Shown one piece after another: positions 53,671 through 61,784 of a stretch of DNA of 64,000 nt (position 1 is its first letter; each line of letters begins with the position of its first letter). This DNA comes from Mycobacterium sp. DL99. Its GTDB lineage: Bacteria; Actinomycetota; Actinomycetes; Mycobacteriales; Mycobacteriaceae. The stretch covers positions 2,539,655 to 2,603,654 of the forward strand of contig NZ_SJOM01000007.1 in assembly GCF_004762045.1 (NCBI RefSeq). The letters are read 5' to 3'. Under the pieces are notes generated by a model. That model saw only the letters and a program-made list of their open reading frames with translations. It had not been told where the DNA came from and did not search any database. The translations under genes and the position numbers were made by a program.

Positions 53671-53874
53671 ATGGGTCTTGGTGATCATCCGATGCGGACA
53701 CCGCTCTACGGTGTTCTGCTGGTGATCGCGGCGGTGCTGCTGTGTTGGTTGGTGGCGTCGACGTTGACCGGATGGCAGGCGGCGCTCGGCTACTTCCTGG
53801 CCGTCGCTGTCGGCGCATTCGGGTTCGTGTTGACGCTGCGGGATCTCGACAATTTTCCGAACTGGCGTCATTGA
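53671..53874 (+). CDS. small membrane protein
   Basis: A 67-residue protein with two transmembrane helices (about 12-30 and 36-55) ending DLDNFPNWRH. TATACC at 53659-53664, six bases before the ATG, suggests a leaderless mRNA and supports a real gene. It ends ten bases before the convergent hypD stop. I do not recognise it. Confidence 0.6.
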   Translation: MGLGDHPMRTPLYGVLLVIAAVLLCWLVASTLTGWQAALGYFLAVAVGAFGFVLTLRDLDNFPNWRH

Positions 53875-53884
53875 TCCCGGATCG

Positions 53885-55009
53885 CTAATGCCGCAGCAGG
53901 AGCTGCGCGGTTTCGCGATGCAATCTGCCGAAATTGTAATAGGCCGCGCAGGCCCCCTCGGGGGACACCATGCAGGTACCGATCGGGGTTTCCGGTGTGC
54001 AGGCCGTCCCGAACACCTTGCACTCCCACGGTTTGATGACGCCCTTGAGCACCTCACCGCACTGGCAGGCCTTGGGATCGGCAACGCGCACACCGGGCAT
54101 CTCGAAGATCAGCTCGGCGTCGTAGTGGGCGTAGTCGGGGTGGATCTTGAGCGCGCTCTGCGAGATGAAGCCGAGCCCGCGCCATTCGAAGTGCGGCCGT
54201 AGTTCGAAGGTCTCAGCCATCAGTTTCAGTGCCGCGGTATTACCTTCGGGCCGCACCACCCGGGTGTACTGGTTTTCCACCTCGCAGCGGCCGTCGCGGA
54301 TCTGGCGCAGCAGCATGTGCACCGAGGCCAGGATGTCGAGTGGTTCGAAGCCCGCCACCACGATCGGTTTGTGGTAAACGGCGGGGACGAAGCGGTAGGG
54401 GCGCAGACCCACCACGGTCGAGACGTGGCCGGGCCCCAGGAATCCCGAAAGCCGCAGGTCAGGTGACTCCAGGATGGCTTTGATCGGCGGGACGATGGTG
54501 ACGTGGTTGCAGAACACGCTGAAGTTGTCGACGCCGAGTGCGCGGGCGCGCACCAGCGTGACGGCGGTGGACGGCGCCGTCGTCTCGAACCCGACCGCGA
54601 AGAACACCACATGGCGTTCGGGATTGTCGCGGGCGATCTTGAGTGCGTCGAGTGGTGAGTAGACGAACCGGATGTCGGCGCCGCGGGCCTTGGCCTCGAT
54701 CAGGTTGCCGTTGGACCCCGGCACCCGCATCATGTCGCCGAACGTGGTGAAGATGACGCCGGGCTGTTCGGCCAGCCACATCGCGTCGTCCACCCGGCCC
54801 ATGGGGATCACGCACACCGGGCATCCGGGCCCGTGGACCAGTTCGATGGACTCCGGGAGCAGATGCTCGATCCCGTGCCGGTAGATGGTGTGGGTGTGGC
54901 CGCCGCAGACCTCCATGAACTTGAACTCGTCACCGGCGGCAAGCTCGGTGATCGCTTTCACCAGGGCGCGGGCGGCCGCCGGGTCCCGGAATTCGTCGAC
55001 GAACTTCAT
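53885..55009 (-). CDS. hypD: hydrogenase maturation protein HypD
   Basis: HypD is the [4Fe-4S] scaffold on which, with HypC, the Fe(CN)2CO unit of [NiFe]-hydrogenase is built. The 374-residue sequence shows FMEVCGGHTHTIYRHG near residue 34, HGPGCPVCVIPMG near 60, FAVGFETTAPSTA near 136 and CNHVTIVPP near 166, with the C-terminal cluster cysteines in CQCGEVLKG, CKVFGTACTPE. It is the last gene of the leftward operon; hypC ends 17 bases upstream. Confidence 0.97.
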   Translation of the reverse strand: MKFVDEFRDPAAARALVKAITELAAGDEFKFMEVCGGHTHTIYRHGIEHLLPESIELVHGPGCPVCVIPMGRVDDAMWLAEQPGVIFTTFGDMMRVPGSNGNLIEAKARGADIRFVYSPLDALKIARDNPERHVVFFAVGFETTAPSTAVTLVRARALGVDNFSVFCNHVTIVPPIKAILESPDLRLSGFLGPGHVSTVVGLRPYRFVPAVYHKPIVVAGFEPLDILASVHMLLRQIRDGRCEVENQYTRVVRPEGNTAALKLMAETFELRPHFEWRGLGFISQSALKIHPDYAHYDAELIFEMPGVRVADPKACQCGEVLKGVIKPWECKVFGTACTPETPIGTCMVSPEGACAAYYNFGRLHRETAQLLLRH

Positions 55010-55026
55010 GCGGACACCTCTTTGCG

Positions 55027-55299
55027 TCAGGCGATTTCGGAGGAATTGAAGGCGTCGATCTCCGTCGTGTAGTCGGCGCCCATTTTCTGCACTTGATCGA
55101 GCGTCAGCGTCGCTTCGCGCTCGTCGATCTTGGCCATCGCGAACCCGACATGCACCAGGACCCAGTCACCGACCTGCAGGTTGTCGTCGGCGAGCAGGCG
55201 GACGCTGATCACCCGGCGTACCCCGTTGACATCGACCTTGGCGAGGTGGGCCTCGGCGTCGACGATGTCGACGACCTGGCCGGGAATGCCCAGACACAT
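55027..55299 (-). CDS. hypC: hydrogenase maturation chaperone HypC (copy next to hypD)
   Basis: A 90-residue HypC: MCLGIPGQV with the essential Cys2, then VDVNGVRRVISVRLL and GDWVLVHVGFAMAKID. HypC carries the iron centre from HypD to the large subunit. The C-terminal helix (ATLTLDQVQKMGADYTTEI) is longer than in the second copy at 60.9-61.2 kb. It starts 17 bases after hypE. Confidence 0.95.
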   Translation of the reverse strand: MCLGIPGQVVDIVDAEAHLAKVDVNGVRRVISVRLLADDNLQVGDWVLVHVGFAMAKIDEREATLTLDQVQKMGADYTTEIDAFNSSEIA

Positions 55300-55316
55300 G
55301 GGACTGCTCCTTTCAC

Positions 55317-56417
55317 CTAGCAGATCCGGGGGAGCGGGTCGCCCACGAGCATGTCGACGATCCGGCTGCCGCCGAAGGCGGTACGCAGCGCGACGATCCC
55401 GGGCGGCTCTGCGACGATTTCGCCGACCACTGTGGCCCGGGCGCCCTGCGGATGCGCGTGCAGCGCGGCGACCGCGGCGTCCGCCTCGTCGGCCGGGACG
55501 ATCGCGAGGAACTTTCCCTCGTTCGCGACGTAGAGCGGGTCGATGCCGAGTAAGTCGCAGGCACCCGCGACCTGTGGCTCGACGGGAATGCGGGCCTCGT
55601 CGAGGATCACCGCGAACGGTGAGTCCTTGGCCAGTTCGTTGCACACCGTGCCGACACCTCCGCGGGTGGCGTCGCGCATCCACCGGGTGGACGGTGCGGC
55701 GGCCAGCAGAATCTCGACGAGCTCGTGCAGAGGTGCGGTGTCAGAGGCAATGTCGGCATCGATGGCAAGGTCACCGCGGGCCAGCATGACCGCCATTCCG
55801 TGGTCGCCGATCGTGCCCGACAGTAGGACCCGGTCCCCGGTGCGGACGTTCTCCCGCGACAACCGTCTGCCCGCCGGCACGATGCCGACCCCGGCGGTGC
55901 AGATGTACATGCCGTCGGCGGCGCCCTTACCGACGACTTTCGTGTCGCCCGTGACGATCTGGACTCCGGCCCGCGCGGCGGCCTCGCTCATGTCGGCGAC
56001 GATCTCGCGCAACTCGGCGATTGCGAAGCCCTCCTCGATGACGAAGCCTGCCGAGAGCCAAAGCGGGCGGGCGCCCGAGACCGCCAGGTCGTTGATGGTT
56101 CCGTGTACTGCGACGTGCCCGATGGAACCGCCCGGGAAGCGATGCGGCGCAACCACATACGAATCGGTGGAGAACGCCAGCGTGTCACCGGACGGGGTAC
56201 GCAGCAGGGCGGCGTCCCCGAGCTGTTCGAGCTCGGGGTTGCGGAACGCCTCGACGAAGACCGCATCGACCAGTGCTGCCGACGATTTCCCGCCGGCGCC
56301 GTGCGCCAGGGTCACGACCTCGTCGATCAGGCGCGGGCGTCGCTGCCGGAACTTCTCGATCCGCTCCAGTACGCGGTCCTCGCGTTGGGCTGCGGTCGAG
56401 GCGGCGACGGTGCTCAT
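55317..56417 (-). CDS. hypE: hydrogenase maturation protein HypE
   Basis: HypE dehydrates the carbamoyl group received from HypF to a thiocyanate on its C-terminal Cys, the source of the CN ligands. The 366-residue protein shows TLAHGAGGKSSAALVD near residue 36, STDSYVVAPHRFPGGSIGHVAVHGTIND (split near 80), ATRGGVGTV near 240 and the required C-terminus LPRIC. Its ATG overlaps the stop of the SIS gene. Confidence 0.97.
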   Translation of the reverse strand: MSTVAASTAAQREDRVLERIEKFRQRRPRLIDEVVTLAHGAGGKSSAALVDAVFVEAFRNPELEQLGDAALLRTPSGDTLAFSTDSYVVAPHRFPGGSIGHVAVHGTINDLAVSGARPLWLSAGFVIEEGFAIAELREIVADMSEAAARAGVQIVTGDTKVVGKGAADGMYICTAGVGIVPAGRRLSRENVRTGDRVLLSGTIGDHGMAVMLARGDLAIDADIASDTAPLHELVEILLAAAPSTRWMRDATRGGVGTVCNELAKDSPFAVILDEARIPVEPQVAGACDLLGIDPLYVANEGKFLAIVPADEADAAVAALHAHPQGARATVVGEIVAEPPGIVALRTAFGGSRIVDMLVGDPLPRIC

Positions 56418-57088
56418 GATGCGTACGCCCGTGCCATGTGGTCCTGCACCACCGTCCACAGCCGATAACCGAGCATCGCGTGGCTCTCCTGGATGCGGTG
56501 AATGCTCTGGCTGTGCACGGTGAAACAGAAGTCCAGATCCCCGGACTCCCCGGCCACGATCGCCATCCGTCCGCCGTCGTGCCCCGAGAATCCGATGGTG
56601 AGTACGCCACGCAACTTGGCCTCGGCGATGGCTGTCATGAGGTCTTCGGAGTTACCCGACGTGGACAGTGCGATGGCGATGTCGCGATCGCGGGCGTGCG
56701 CGATGATCTGGCGTTTGAAGATCAGGTCGAAACCCACGTCGTTGCCCAGCGCGGTGACCACCGCCTCGTCGGCGGCAAGTGACCAGGCGGCCACCGGCCT
56801 TCCCCTTGCGGGCCGGCTGAACAGGGAGGCCAATGTGGCCGCGTCGGTGGAGCTGCCACCGTTTCCCAGGGTGTACAGGCGGCCGCCGCGCAGGAAGCGG
56901 TCGGCCATGGCGGCCCCGGCCGCGTTCAGGCCCGCGGTGTACTCCTGTAGTGATTCCTGTTGTAGCCGAGCGCTTTCGGCGGCCTTGCCGCGTGCCGAGG
57001 CCGCCAGGTCGTCGAGCAGCGCTCGGACGTCGGTCTCTTCCGATTCGATGAACGGGTAGAGGAAGCCCGTGCTCTCGGTGTTGGTCAT
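56414..57088 (-). CDS. SIS-domain protein of the hydrogenase cluster
   Basis: A 224-residue protein with a GmhA-like sugar isomerase fold: RLYTLGNGGSSTDAATLASLF near residue 70 and IALSTSGNSEDL near 137 are the phosphosugar-binding loops, after a helical N-terminus. Within a hyp operon it is unlikely to make heptose; a role in maturation has been proposed only by context. It starts four bases after the preceding gene and overlaps hypE by ATGA. Confidence 0.85.
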   Translation of the reverse strand: MTNTESTGFLYPFIESEETDVRALLDDLAASARGKAAESARLQQESLQEYTAGLNAAGAAMADRFLRGGRLYTLGNGGSSTDAATLASLFSRPARGRPVAAWSLAADEAVVTALGNDVGFDLIFKRQIIAHARDRDIAIALSTSGNSEDLMTAIAEAKLRGVLTIGFSGHDGGRMAIVAGESGDLDFCFTVHSQSIHRIQESHAMLGYRLWTVVQDHMARAYAS

Positions 57089-57092
57089 GACT

Positions 57093-57854
57093 TCACCTGC
57101 CTTCCGGCGGCATCGCGATCGCCGTACCCGCGTGTATCAGGATCAGGTCGTTGACGGTGACCTGTTCAAGCACGGCGCTGTCCACCCATTCCTCTCCGGC
57201 AGCACTGCGGACCAGGGCCCGTCCACCGGCTTCGGTGGGTGCGATCACGACTTCGGCCAGACGTCCTTCGTCACCGCAGGTGACGCAGGCCGGCCCGGTG
57301 TCTTCATCTGCGGGCGTCAACAGGCCGGGATGTTCGAAGCACACGTGGGTGAGCTCCCACAGCAGGTGGTAGATCAGGACGAACCGGCCGGTGGCCGGGA
57401 CCATCGGGTCATCGGAGTCGACCCACAGGATGTGGTGGGCGGCACCGGCCGGGGGGCGCGGGCCGCAGCCGATCCACAACGTCGTGACACCCCATGCGGC
57501 GGCCCGCCGCATGGCATCGACCGCCGCCGGCTGGTCGGCTGAGGCGACGGCCAGGAGCAGATCTCCGGGCTGACTGGCGACCCGGGCCTGGGCCACCGGA
57601 TCGGGCTCGACCAGCGCGACCGAGGGCAGCGCGCGCTTGCCGACGATGACCGGATGGACGAACTCGACGGCCACGTGATGGGCGTGCGGTTCCCATTGGG
57701 GCGCAATGACCCAGAGTGTGGCGCCGTCGTGGAACTTGCGGGCCACATCCAGTGCTGCCGCGGCCAGATCGGCGGCCAGGTCCGTGTCCACGAAAGGCGC
57801 CCCCGGCGACCCGGTGACGGCCGCTGTGGTGACGGCCGGTGTCGTGGTACTCAT
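57093..57854 (-). CDS. SIS-like protein with C-terminal HypC-like domain
   Basis: A 253-residue protein in two parts. Residues about 20-180 form a Rossmann-type layer with SIS-like features (FHDGATLWVIAP, GDLLLAVASADQPAAVDAMRRA, TTLWIGCG). Residues about 188-250 look like a HypC/HupF domain: CVTCGDEGRLAEVV (Cys 190 and 193), then ALVRSAAGEEWVDSAVLEQVTV and NDLILIHAGTAIA. The Cys is internal, not at position 2 as in true HypC. It overlaps the DUF6390 stop by ATGA. The function is unknown. Confidence 0.75.
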   Translation of the reverse strand: MSTTTPAVTTAAVTGSPGAPFVDTDLAADLAAAALDVARKFHDGATLWVIAPQWEPHAHHVAVEFVHPVIVGKRALPSVALVEPDPVAQARVASQPGDLLLAVASADQPAAVDAMRRAAAWGVTTLWIGCGPRPPAGAAHHILWVDSDDPMVPATGRFVLIYHLLWELTHVCFEHPGLLTPADEDTGPACVTCGDEGRLAEVVIAPTEAGGRALVRSAAGEEWVDSAVLEQVTVNDLILIHAGTAIAMPPEGR

Positions 57855-58600
57855 GATCGACCTCCTGTGTTGATCAGGTCGAGGGTGGCGCGGGTGGCGT
57901 CGGCCAGCGCCGTGGTCTCGCCGGGCGTCAGCGTGTCGCACACCCAATCCCAGTGCGCGGACACGGTGTCACCCGGTGCGGGAATGTTTGTCAGGGATTT
58001 CCCGTCCCGGCTCCACCGGATGCGTTCGGTGACGGGCTCGCCGATCGTGAGGCGAGTGTCGTCCAGCACCAACGGGCAGGACGCGACGACGACGTGCTCG
58101 TCCTCGACCGCTGCGACTGTGCCCCAACGGATCCGGCAGTTCTGCAGGACATGAAGGGCGGTGCCCGGATCCCGGTCCAGGAACCGGATCCACGGGTACA
58201 CGACGAACACGTGGAAGCTGTGGTGGGCCAGTGCCGCGCCGGCAGTCGTCCCGGCGGCGGACACGGTGTCGAGCCCTCCCGTCACCTGACCCCGGAACGC
58301 TGCCCGCAGCTGGGCCAGCAGGATTGTCGGATCCACCCGGTCCAGGAGCGGTCCGCCGACCCAATAGCTTCGAACCACCTCGGCGTCCAGCGGGTCGGCA
58401 CCGACTGCCTCGGCGATAGAATGCAGATACGGCCACGCGCCGTCGAATTCCTTTGCATGTGAAGCAAACTCGGTTGTGTTGTCCCCGGGTGTGACTGCCG
58501 GTCCGGTAGGGCCGCAGTACCCGAGCTCGTTGGGCGGGAAGGCATACCGGGCGAACAGCCGGTATCCGGTGGCCAGTTGTTGGGTCGGCAACGCGGTCAT
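57851..58600 (-). CDS. DUF6390 family protein of the hydrogenase cluster
   Basis: A 249-residue protein, RLFARYAFPPNELGYCGP, then EFDGAWPYLHSIAEAVG, EVVRSYWVGGPLLD and HHSFHVFVVYPWIRFL, which I recognise as the DUF6390 type found beside actinobacterial hydrogenase genes. No catalytic function is established. A GGGGTGA site favours ATG 58600; ATG 58615 inside hypF is an alternative. Confidence 0.8.
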   Translation of the reverse strand: MTALPTQQLATGYRLFARYAFPPNELGYCGPTGPAVTPGDNTTEFASHAKEFDGAWPYLHSIAEAVGADPLDAEVVRSYWVGGPLLDRVDPTILLAQLRAAFRGQVTGGLDTVSAAGTTAGAALAHHSFHVFVVYPWIRFLDRDPGTALHVLQNCRIRWGTVAAVEDEHVVVASCPLVLDDTRLTIGEPVTERIRWSRDGKSLTNIPAPGDTVSAHWDWVCDTLTPGETTALADATRATLDLINTGGRS

Positions 58601-58604
58601 GGCT

Positions 58605-60902
58605 TCACCCCGCATTCCCGACCAGTAGCTGGCCCAGGGCGAGACCGCCGTCGTTCGGCGGCACCCGGCGGTGGGTGATCACTTTCAGGCCCTGTTGTTG
58701 CATTCCGGCCAAGGTCAGGCGCAGCAGCAGGAGGTTCTGGAAAACCCCGCCGGACAATGCCACCGGCTGCCCCGTGCAACCGTTCGTCTCGACCAGTTCG
58801 AGTGCCAGCTCGACGATGAGCCCGGCGACAGCACGGTGGAACCGGGCACCGATCACCGCAGGTGTCACACCGGTGCGCAGGTCGGCGATGATCGCCGCGA
58901 GTACGGGGGCCGGGTCGATGGTGACGGGTGACGCGCCGGAGTCCACTTCGAAGGCATACCGGCGAGCGCCCGCCTCGGTGCCACGTGAAATCCCTTCCAG
59001 CTCGATGGCTGCCTGCGCCTCGTAGGCCACCGTCTGTCGCACCCCGATCAACGCCGACACCGCGTCGAACAACCGGCCCATGCTCGACGTCGCAACGCAG
59101 CTGGAACCGGTCGCCAGTTGATGTGCCAGGGTCCGGAGCTCGTCGTCGGGGCACGCGCGGACCGGCGGTAGATCGGCATCCCACGGCAGCCCGGCCGCCC
59201 ACAGGTGGGACAGAGCCATCCGGTAGGGGCGCAGCACGCTGGTGTCACCGCCTGCCATCGGTACCTGCGTGAGGTGGGCAACCCGCCGATAGCCCTTGTA
59301 GTCGGCGACCAGTACCTCACCGCCCCACACCGTGCCGTCGGGTCCGTATCCGGTTCCGTCGAAAGCGAATCCGAGCACCTGCTGTGTTCCGTCCAGGCCG
59401 TGTTCGGCCATGACGGCGGCGATATGGGCGTGGTGATGCTGGACTGGCCTCACCGGGTGGGACCCGGCATTGCGATGAGCCCAGTCGCTGGAGCGGTACC
59501 CCGGATGCGCATCACAGACGAGGGTTTCGGGTTCGACGCCGGTCAGTGCCTCCAGATGGTGGACTGCACGCTCGAACGCCGACAATGTCGCCAGGCTGTC
59601 CATATCGCCGATGTAGGCGCTGAGCCAGGCGTACCGGTGGTCGGCCACCGCGATGGTGTTCTTGAGGTCGGCGCCGACCGCCAGGGTCGGCGGCACCGCG
59701 ACCGGCAGGGCGACCGGCAGCGGCGCGTACCCCCGGGATCTGCGGATGGCCAGCTCCTCGCCGTCGGCGACCCGGACCACCGAATCGTCGCAGGGCACCA
59801 GGATTTCGCGGTCATGCATCAGCCATCCGTCAGCGATGTGTGAGAGCCGGCGTCGCGCATCGTCGTCGGAGTAACAGATCGGTTCGCCACTGACATTGGC
59901 CGACGTCATCACCAGAACCCTGGGGCCGGGCGGATCGCCGGGGAGCCCGAACAGCAGGGTGTGCAGTGGCGTGTAGGCGAGCAGGACGCCCAGGTCGGGG
60001 TTGCGGGGTGCCACTGATTCGGCGACCGGTGCACCGGGCGCGCGGGGCAGCAGAACGATCGGCCGCTGCGGTCCGCACAGCACCCGGGCTGCAGTGTCGT
60101 GGACCTCGGCGATCTGGCGCGCGGTGGGCAGATCGGGAACCATCACCGCGAACGGCTTGTCGCCCCGCTGTTTACGCCGACGAAGTTCGGTGACCGTGGT
60201 GGGGTTCGCGGCGTCGCAGGCGAGGTGGTAACCGCCGATGCCCTTGACCGCGAGGATCGCTCCGTCGGTCAGCAGGCGCCTGGCCCGCCGCAGCGCGGCT
60301 TCGCCGGTGAGCGCACCGGATTCGTGGTCCCACCGCAATGTCGGGCCGCAGCTCGGGCAGCACACCGGCTGCGCGTGGAAGCGGCGGTCGGCCGGATCGG
60401 CATACTCACGTGCACATTCGGCGCACATGGCGAAACGCGCCATCGTGGTGGCATCGCGGTCATAGGGCAGTGAGGCGATGATGGTGAACCTGGGCCCGCA
60501 GTTGGTGCAGTTGATGAAGGCGTGTCGGTACCGACGGTTGGACGGATCACGTTGCTCGGCAGTACATTCCGGGCACATCGCCACGTCGGGGGAGGCGAGG
60601 GTGCGGCCGCCGCCGGACCTGGAGGTGTCGGCGATCGTGAATCCGGTGCCACCGCAGACGGGTATCGGCCGGGTGTCGACGGACTCGATCACCGCCAACA
60701 CGGGCGGGTCGGTGCGCAACCGGTACAGGAACGCCTCGAGATCGCCGGGGGCACCTTCGATCTCGATGACGGCGCCGGAACTGTCGTTGCGGACACAGCC
60801 GGTCAGCCCGAGCGCGGCCGCCGTGGTGTAGACGAACGGCCGGAAGCCCACGCCCTGGACGACTCCGTGAACGCCGATACGCAGCCGGCGCCGCGCGGTC
60901 AC
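58605..60902 (-). CDS. hypF: carbamoyltransferase HypF
   Basis: HypF converts carbamoyl phosphate and ATP to a carbamoyl-adenylate and passes the group to HypE. The 765 residues contain an acylphosphatase domain (VHGVVQGVGFRPF, residues 11-23), two zinc fingers (CPECTAEQ/CTNCGPRF and CAECARE/CCPSCGP, about 105-190), a YrdC-like domain (KGIGGYHLACDA, GDKPFAVMVPDL) and a Kae1-like domain with HHHAHIAAVMAEHG near 480. The GTG overlaps the hypC stop by four bases. Confidence 0.97.
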   Translation of the reverse strand: MTARRRLRIGVHGVVQGVGFRPFVYTTAAALGLTGCVRNDSSGAVIEIEGAPGDLEAFLYRLRTDPPVLAVIESVDTRPIPVCGGTGFTIADTSRSGGGRTLASPDVAMCPECTAEQRDPSNRRYRHAFINCTNCGPRFTIIASLPYDRDATTMARFAMCAECAREYADPADRRFHAQPVCCPSCGPTLRWDHESGALTGEAALRRARRLLTDGAILAVKGIGGYHLACDAANPTTVTELRRRKQRGDKPFAVMVPDLPTARQIAEVHDTAARVLCGPQRPIVLLPRAPGAPVAESVAPRNPDLGVLLAYTPLHTLLFGLPGDPPGPRVLVMTSANVSGEPICYSDDDARRRLSHIADGWLMHDREILVPCDDSVVRVADGEELAIRRSRGYAPLPVALPVAVPPTLAVGADLKNTIAVADHRYAWLSAYIGDMDSLATLSAFERAVHHLEALTGVEPETLVCDAHPGYRSSDWAHRNAGSHPVRPVQHHHAHIAAVMAEHGLDGTQQVLGFAFDGTGYGPDGTVWGGEVLVADYKGYRRVAHLTQVPMAGGDTSVLRPYRMALSHLWAAGLPWDADLPPVRACPDDELRTLAHQLATGSSCVATSSMGRLFDAVSALIGVRQTVAYEAQAAIELEGISRGTEAGARRYAFEVDSGASPVTIDPAPVLAAIIADLRTGVTPAVIGARFHRAVAGLIVELALELVETNGCTGQPVALSGGVFQNLLLLRLTLAGMQQQGLKVITHRRVPPNDGGLALGQLLVGNAG

Positions 60903-61153
60903 GGTGGCACCTCGGTGTTGCGGCCGCGCCCCAGCAACTCCAGGCCCCGCATCGCGGCCTCGGCGCCGGCGTGGTCGGTCTTCTCGACCGCGAAACCCAT
61001 GTGGATGATCACCCAGTCGCCGGGGGAGAAGGTCTCGTCGGGCAGCATGCCGACATTGACCTTGCGGTGCTCGCCCGCGACGTCGACGAGCGCGAGCTGG
61101 TCGCCGTATCCCGGGAGCATCCGCACCACCTGGCCGGGGATTCCGAGGCACAT
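60899..61153 (-). CDS. hypC: second HypC chaperone
   Basis: An 84-residue HypC with MCLGIPGQVVRMLPGYGDQLALVDV and GDWVIIHMGFAVEKTD (Cys2 conserved). The C-terminal extension differs from the copy near hypD. It starts three bases after the protease stop and overlaps hypF. Two HypC proteins in one operon may serve HypD and the large subunit separately, or two hydrogenases. Confidence 0.94.
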   Translation of the reverse strand: MCLGIPGQVVRMLPGYGDQLALVDVAGEHRKVNVGMLPDETFSPGDWVIIHMGFAVEKTDHAGAEAAMRGLELLGRGRNTEVPP

Positions 61154-61156
61154 GAC

Positions 61157-61639
61157 TCATCCCTCCCTGACCGGGGCCGACAACCGTGCCACGGCAGCTT
61201 CGACCGCAGTTACGGCGCCGGGAATCGCGGCCGCAACGGGCTCCGAGAGCCCGATACCGTCAGCCACGGTGGCCACCTCGCAGCCGATGACGACGGTGTA
61301 GGGCGGGCTACCTCCCAGCGCCCGCAGACTGGCGAACACCGCAGTGGGATCCATCGCGTGCGCGTCCAGACCCGAAGCACCCGACAGGCTTTCACGATCA
61401 GCCTCGAACACGTGCAACGCGCCGGGGCGGCCCCGGCTGGGCAACGCGTCGACCAGGACGAGGGAATCCCAGCCGTCGAGCAGGTCATAGGCCAGGTGCA
61501 CGCCTCGAATCCCGTAGTCGCACAGCCGAATATCCGGACCGGCGAGGCTCGGCGGCAGACGCCGCATCACCTCGGGACCGAATCCATCGTCACCGAGAAA
61601 GATATTGCCGATGCCGGCTACCAGAACTGAAGACGTGAT
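61157..61639 (-). CDS. hydrogenase maturation protease with non-canonical start
   Basis: A HybD/HyaD-type endopeptidase that trims the large-subunit C-terminus after nickel insertion. The conserved VLVAGIGNIFLGDDGFGPEV, with nickel-ligand Asp at about residue 18, is complete, and VLVDALPSRG and VVIGCEVATV follow. The only in-frame ATG/GTG/TTG starts (GTG 61570, ATG 61567) lie after this motif. The true start must be rare: ATC 61639 and ACG 61636 are both placed behind GAGGTG; CTG 61624 is another option. I use ATC, giving 160 residues. Confidence 0.85.
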   Translation of the reverse strand: MTSSVLVAGIGNIFLGDDGFGPEVMRRLPPSLAGPDIRLCDYGIRGVHLAYDLLDGWDSLVLVDALPSRGRPGALHVFEADRESLSGASGLDAHAMDPTAVFASLRALGGSPPYTVVIGCEVATVADGIGLSEPVAAAIPGAVTAVEAAVARLSAPVREG

Positions 61640-61652
61640 CGCACCTCGCCCG

Positions 61653-61772
61653 CTACATCCGTCGCATCTTCAGATAGCGCCGGGCGTCGGGGATCGACCG
61701 GACCCCGACCAGTACGCCGGCGACCACGACCGCCGCGACGGCGATGACAGCGATCCAACCCACAACTTCCAT
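61653..61772 (-). CDS. DUF6893-type 39-residue membrane peptide
   Basis: MEVVGWIAVIAVAAVVVAG and then VLVGVRSIPDARRYLKMRRM: one transmembrane helix followed by a basic amphipathic tail. I recognise the RSIPDxRRYLxxRRM end from small proteins in actinobacterial hydrogenase operons (DUF6893). The ATG has GGAG in GAGGAGTTCGAG upstream. It starts 12 bases after the preceding gene and lies 13 bases before the protease. It may anchor or recruit a maturation factor; this is a guess. Confidence 0.82.
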   Translation of the reverse strand: MEVVGWIAVIAVAAVVVAGVLVGVRSIPDARRYLKMRRM

Positions 61773-61784
61773 CTCGAACTCCTC

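Noticed and set aside
56418..56459. Upstream in-frame start codons for hypE, DUF6084 and the 439-residue gene
   Set aside because: These would overlap the preceding genes extensively; the ATGA overlaps and the conserved protein starts define the shorter forms.
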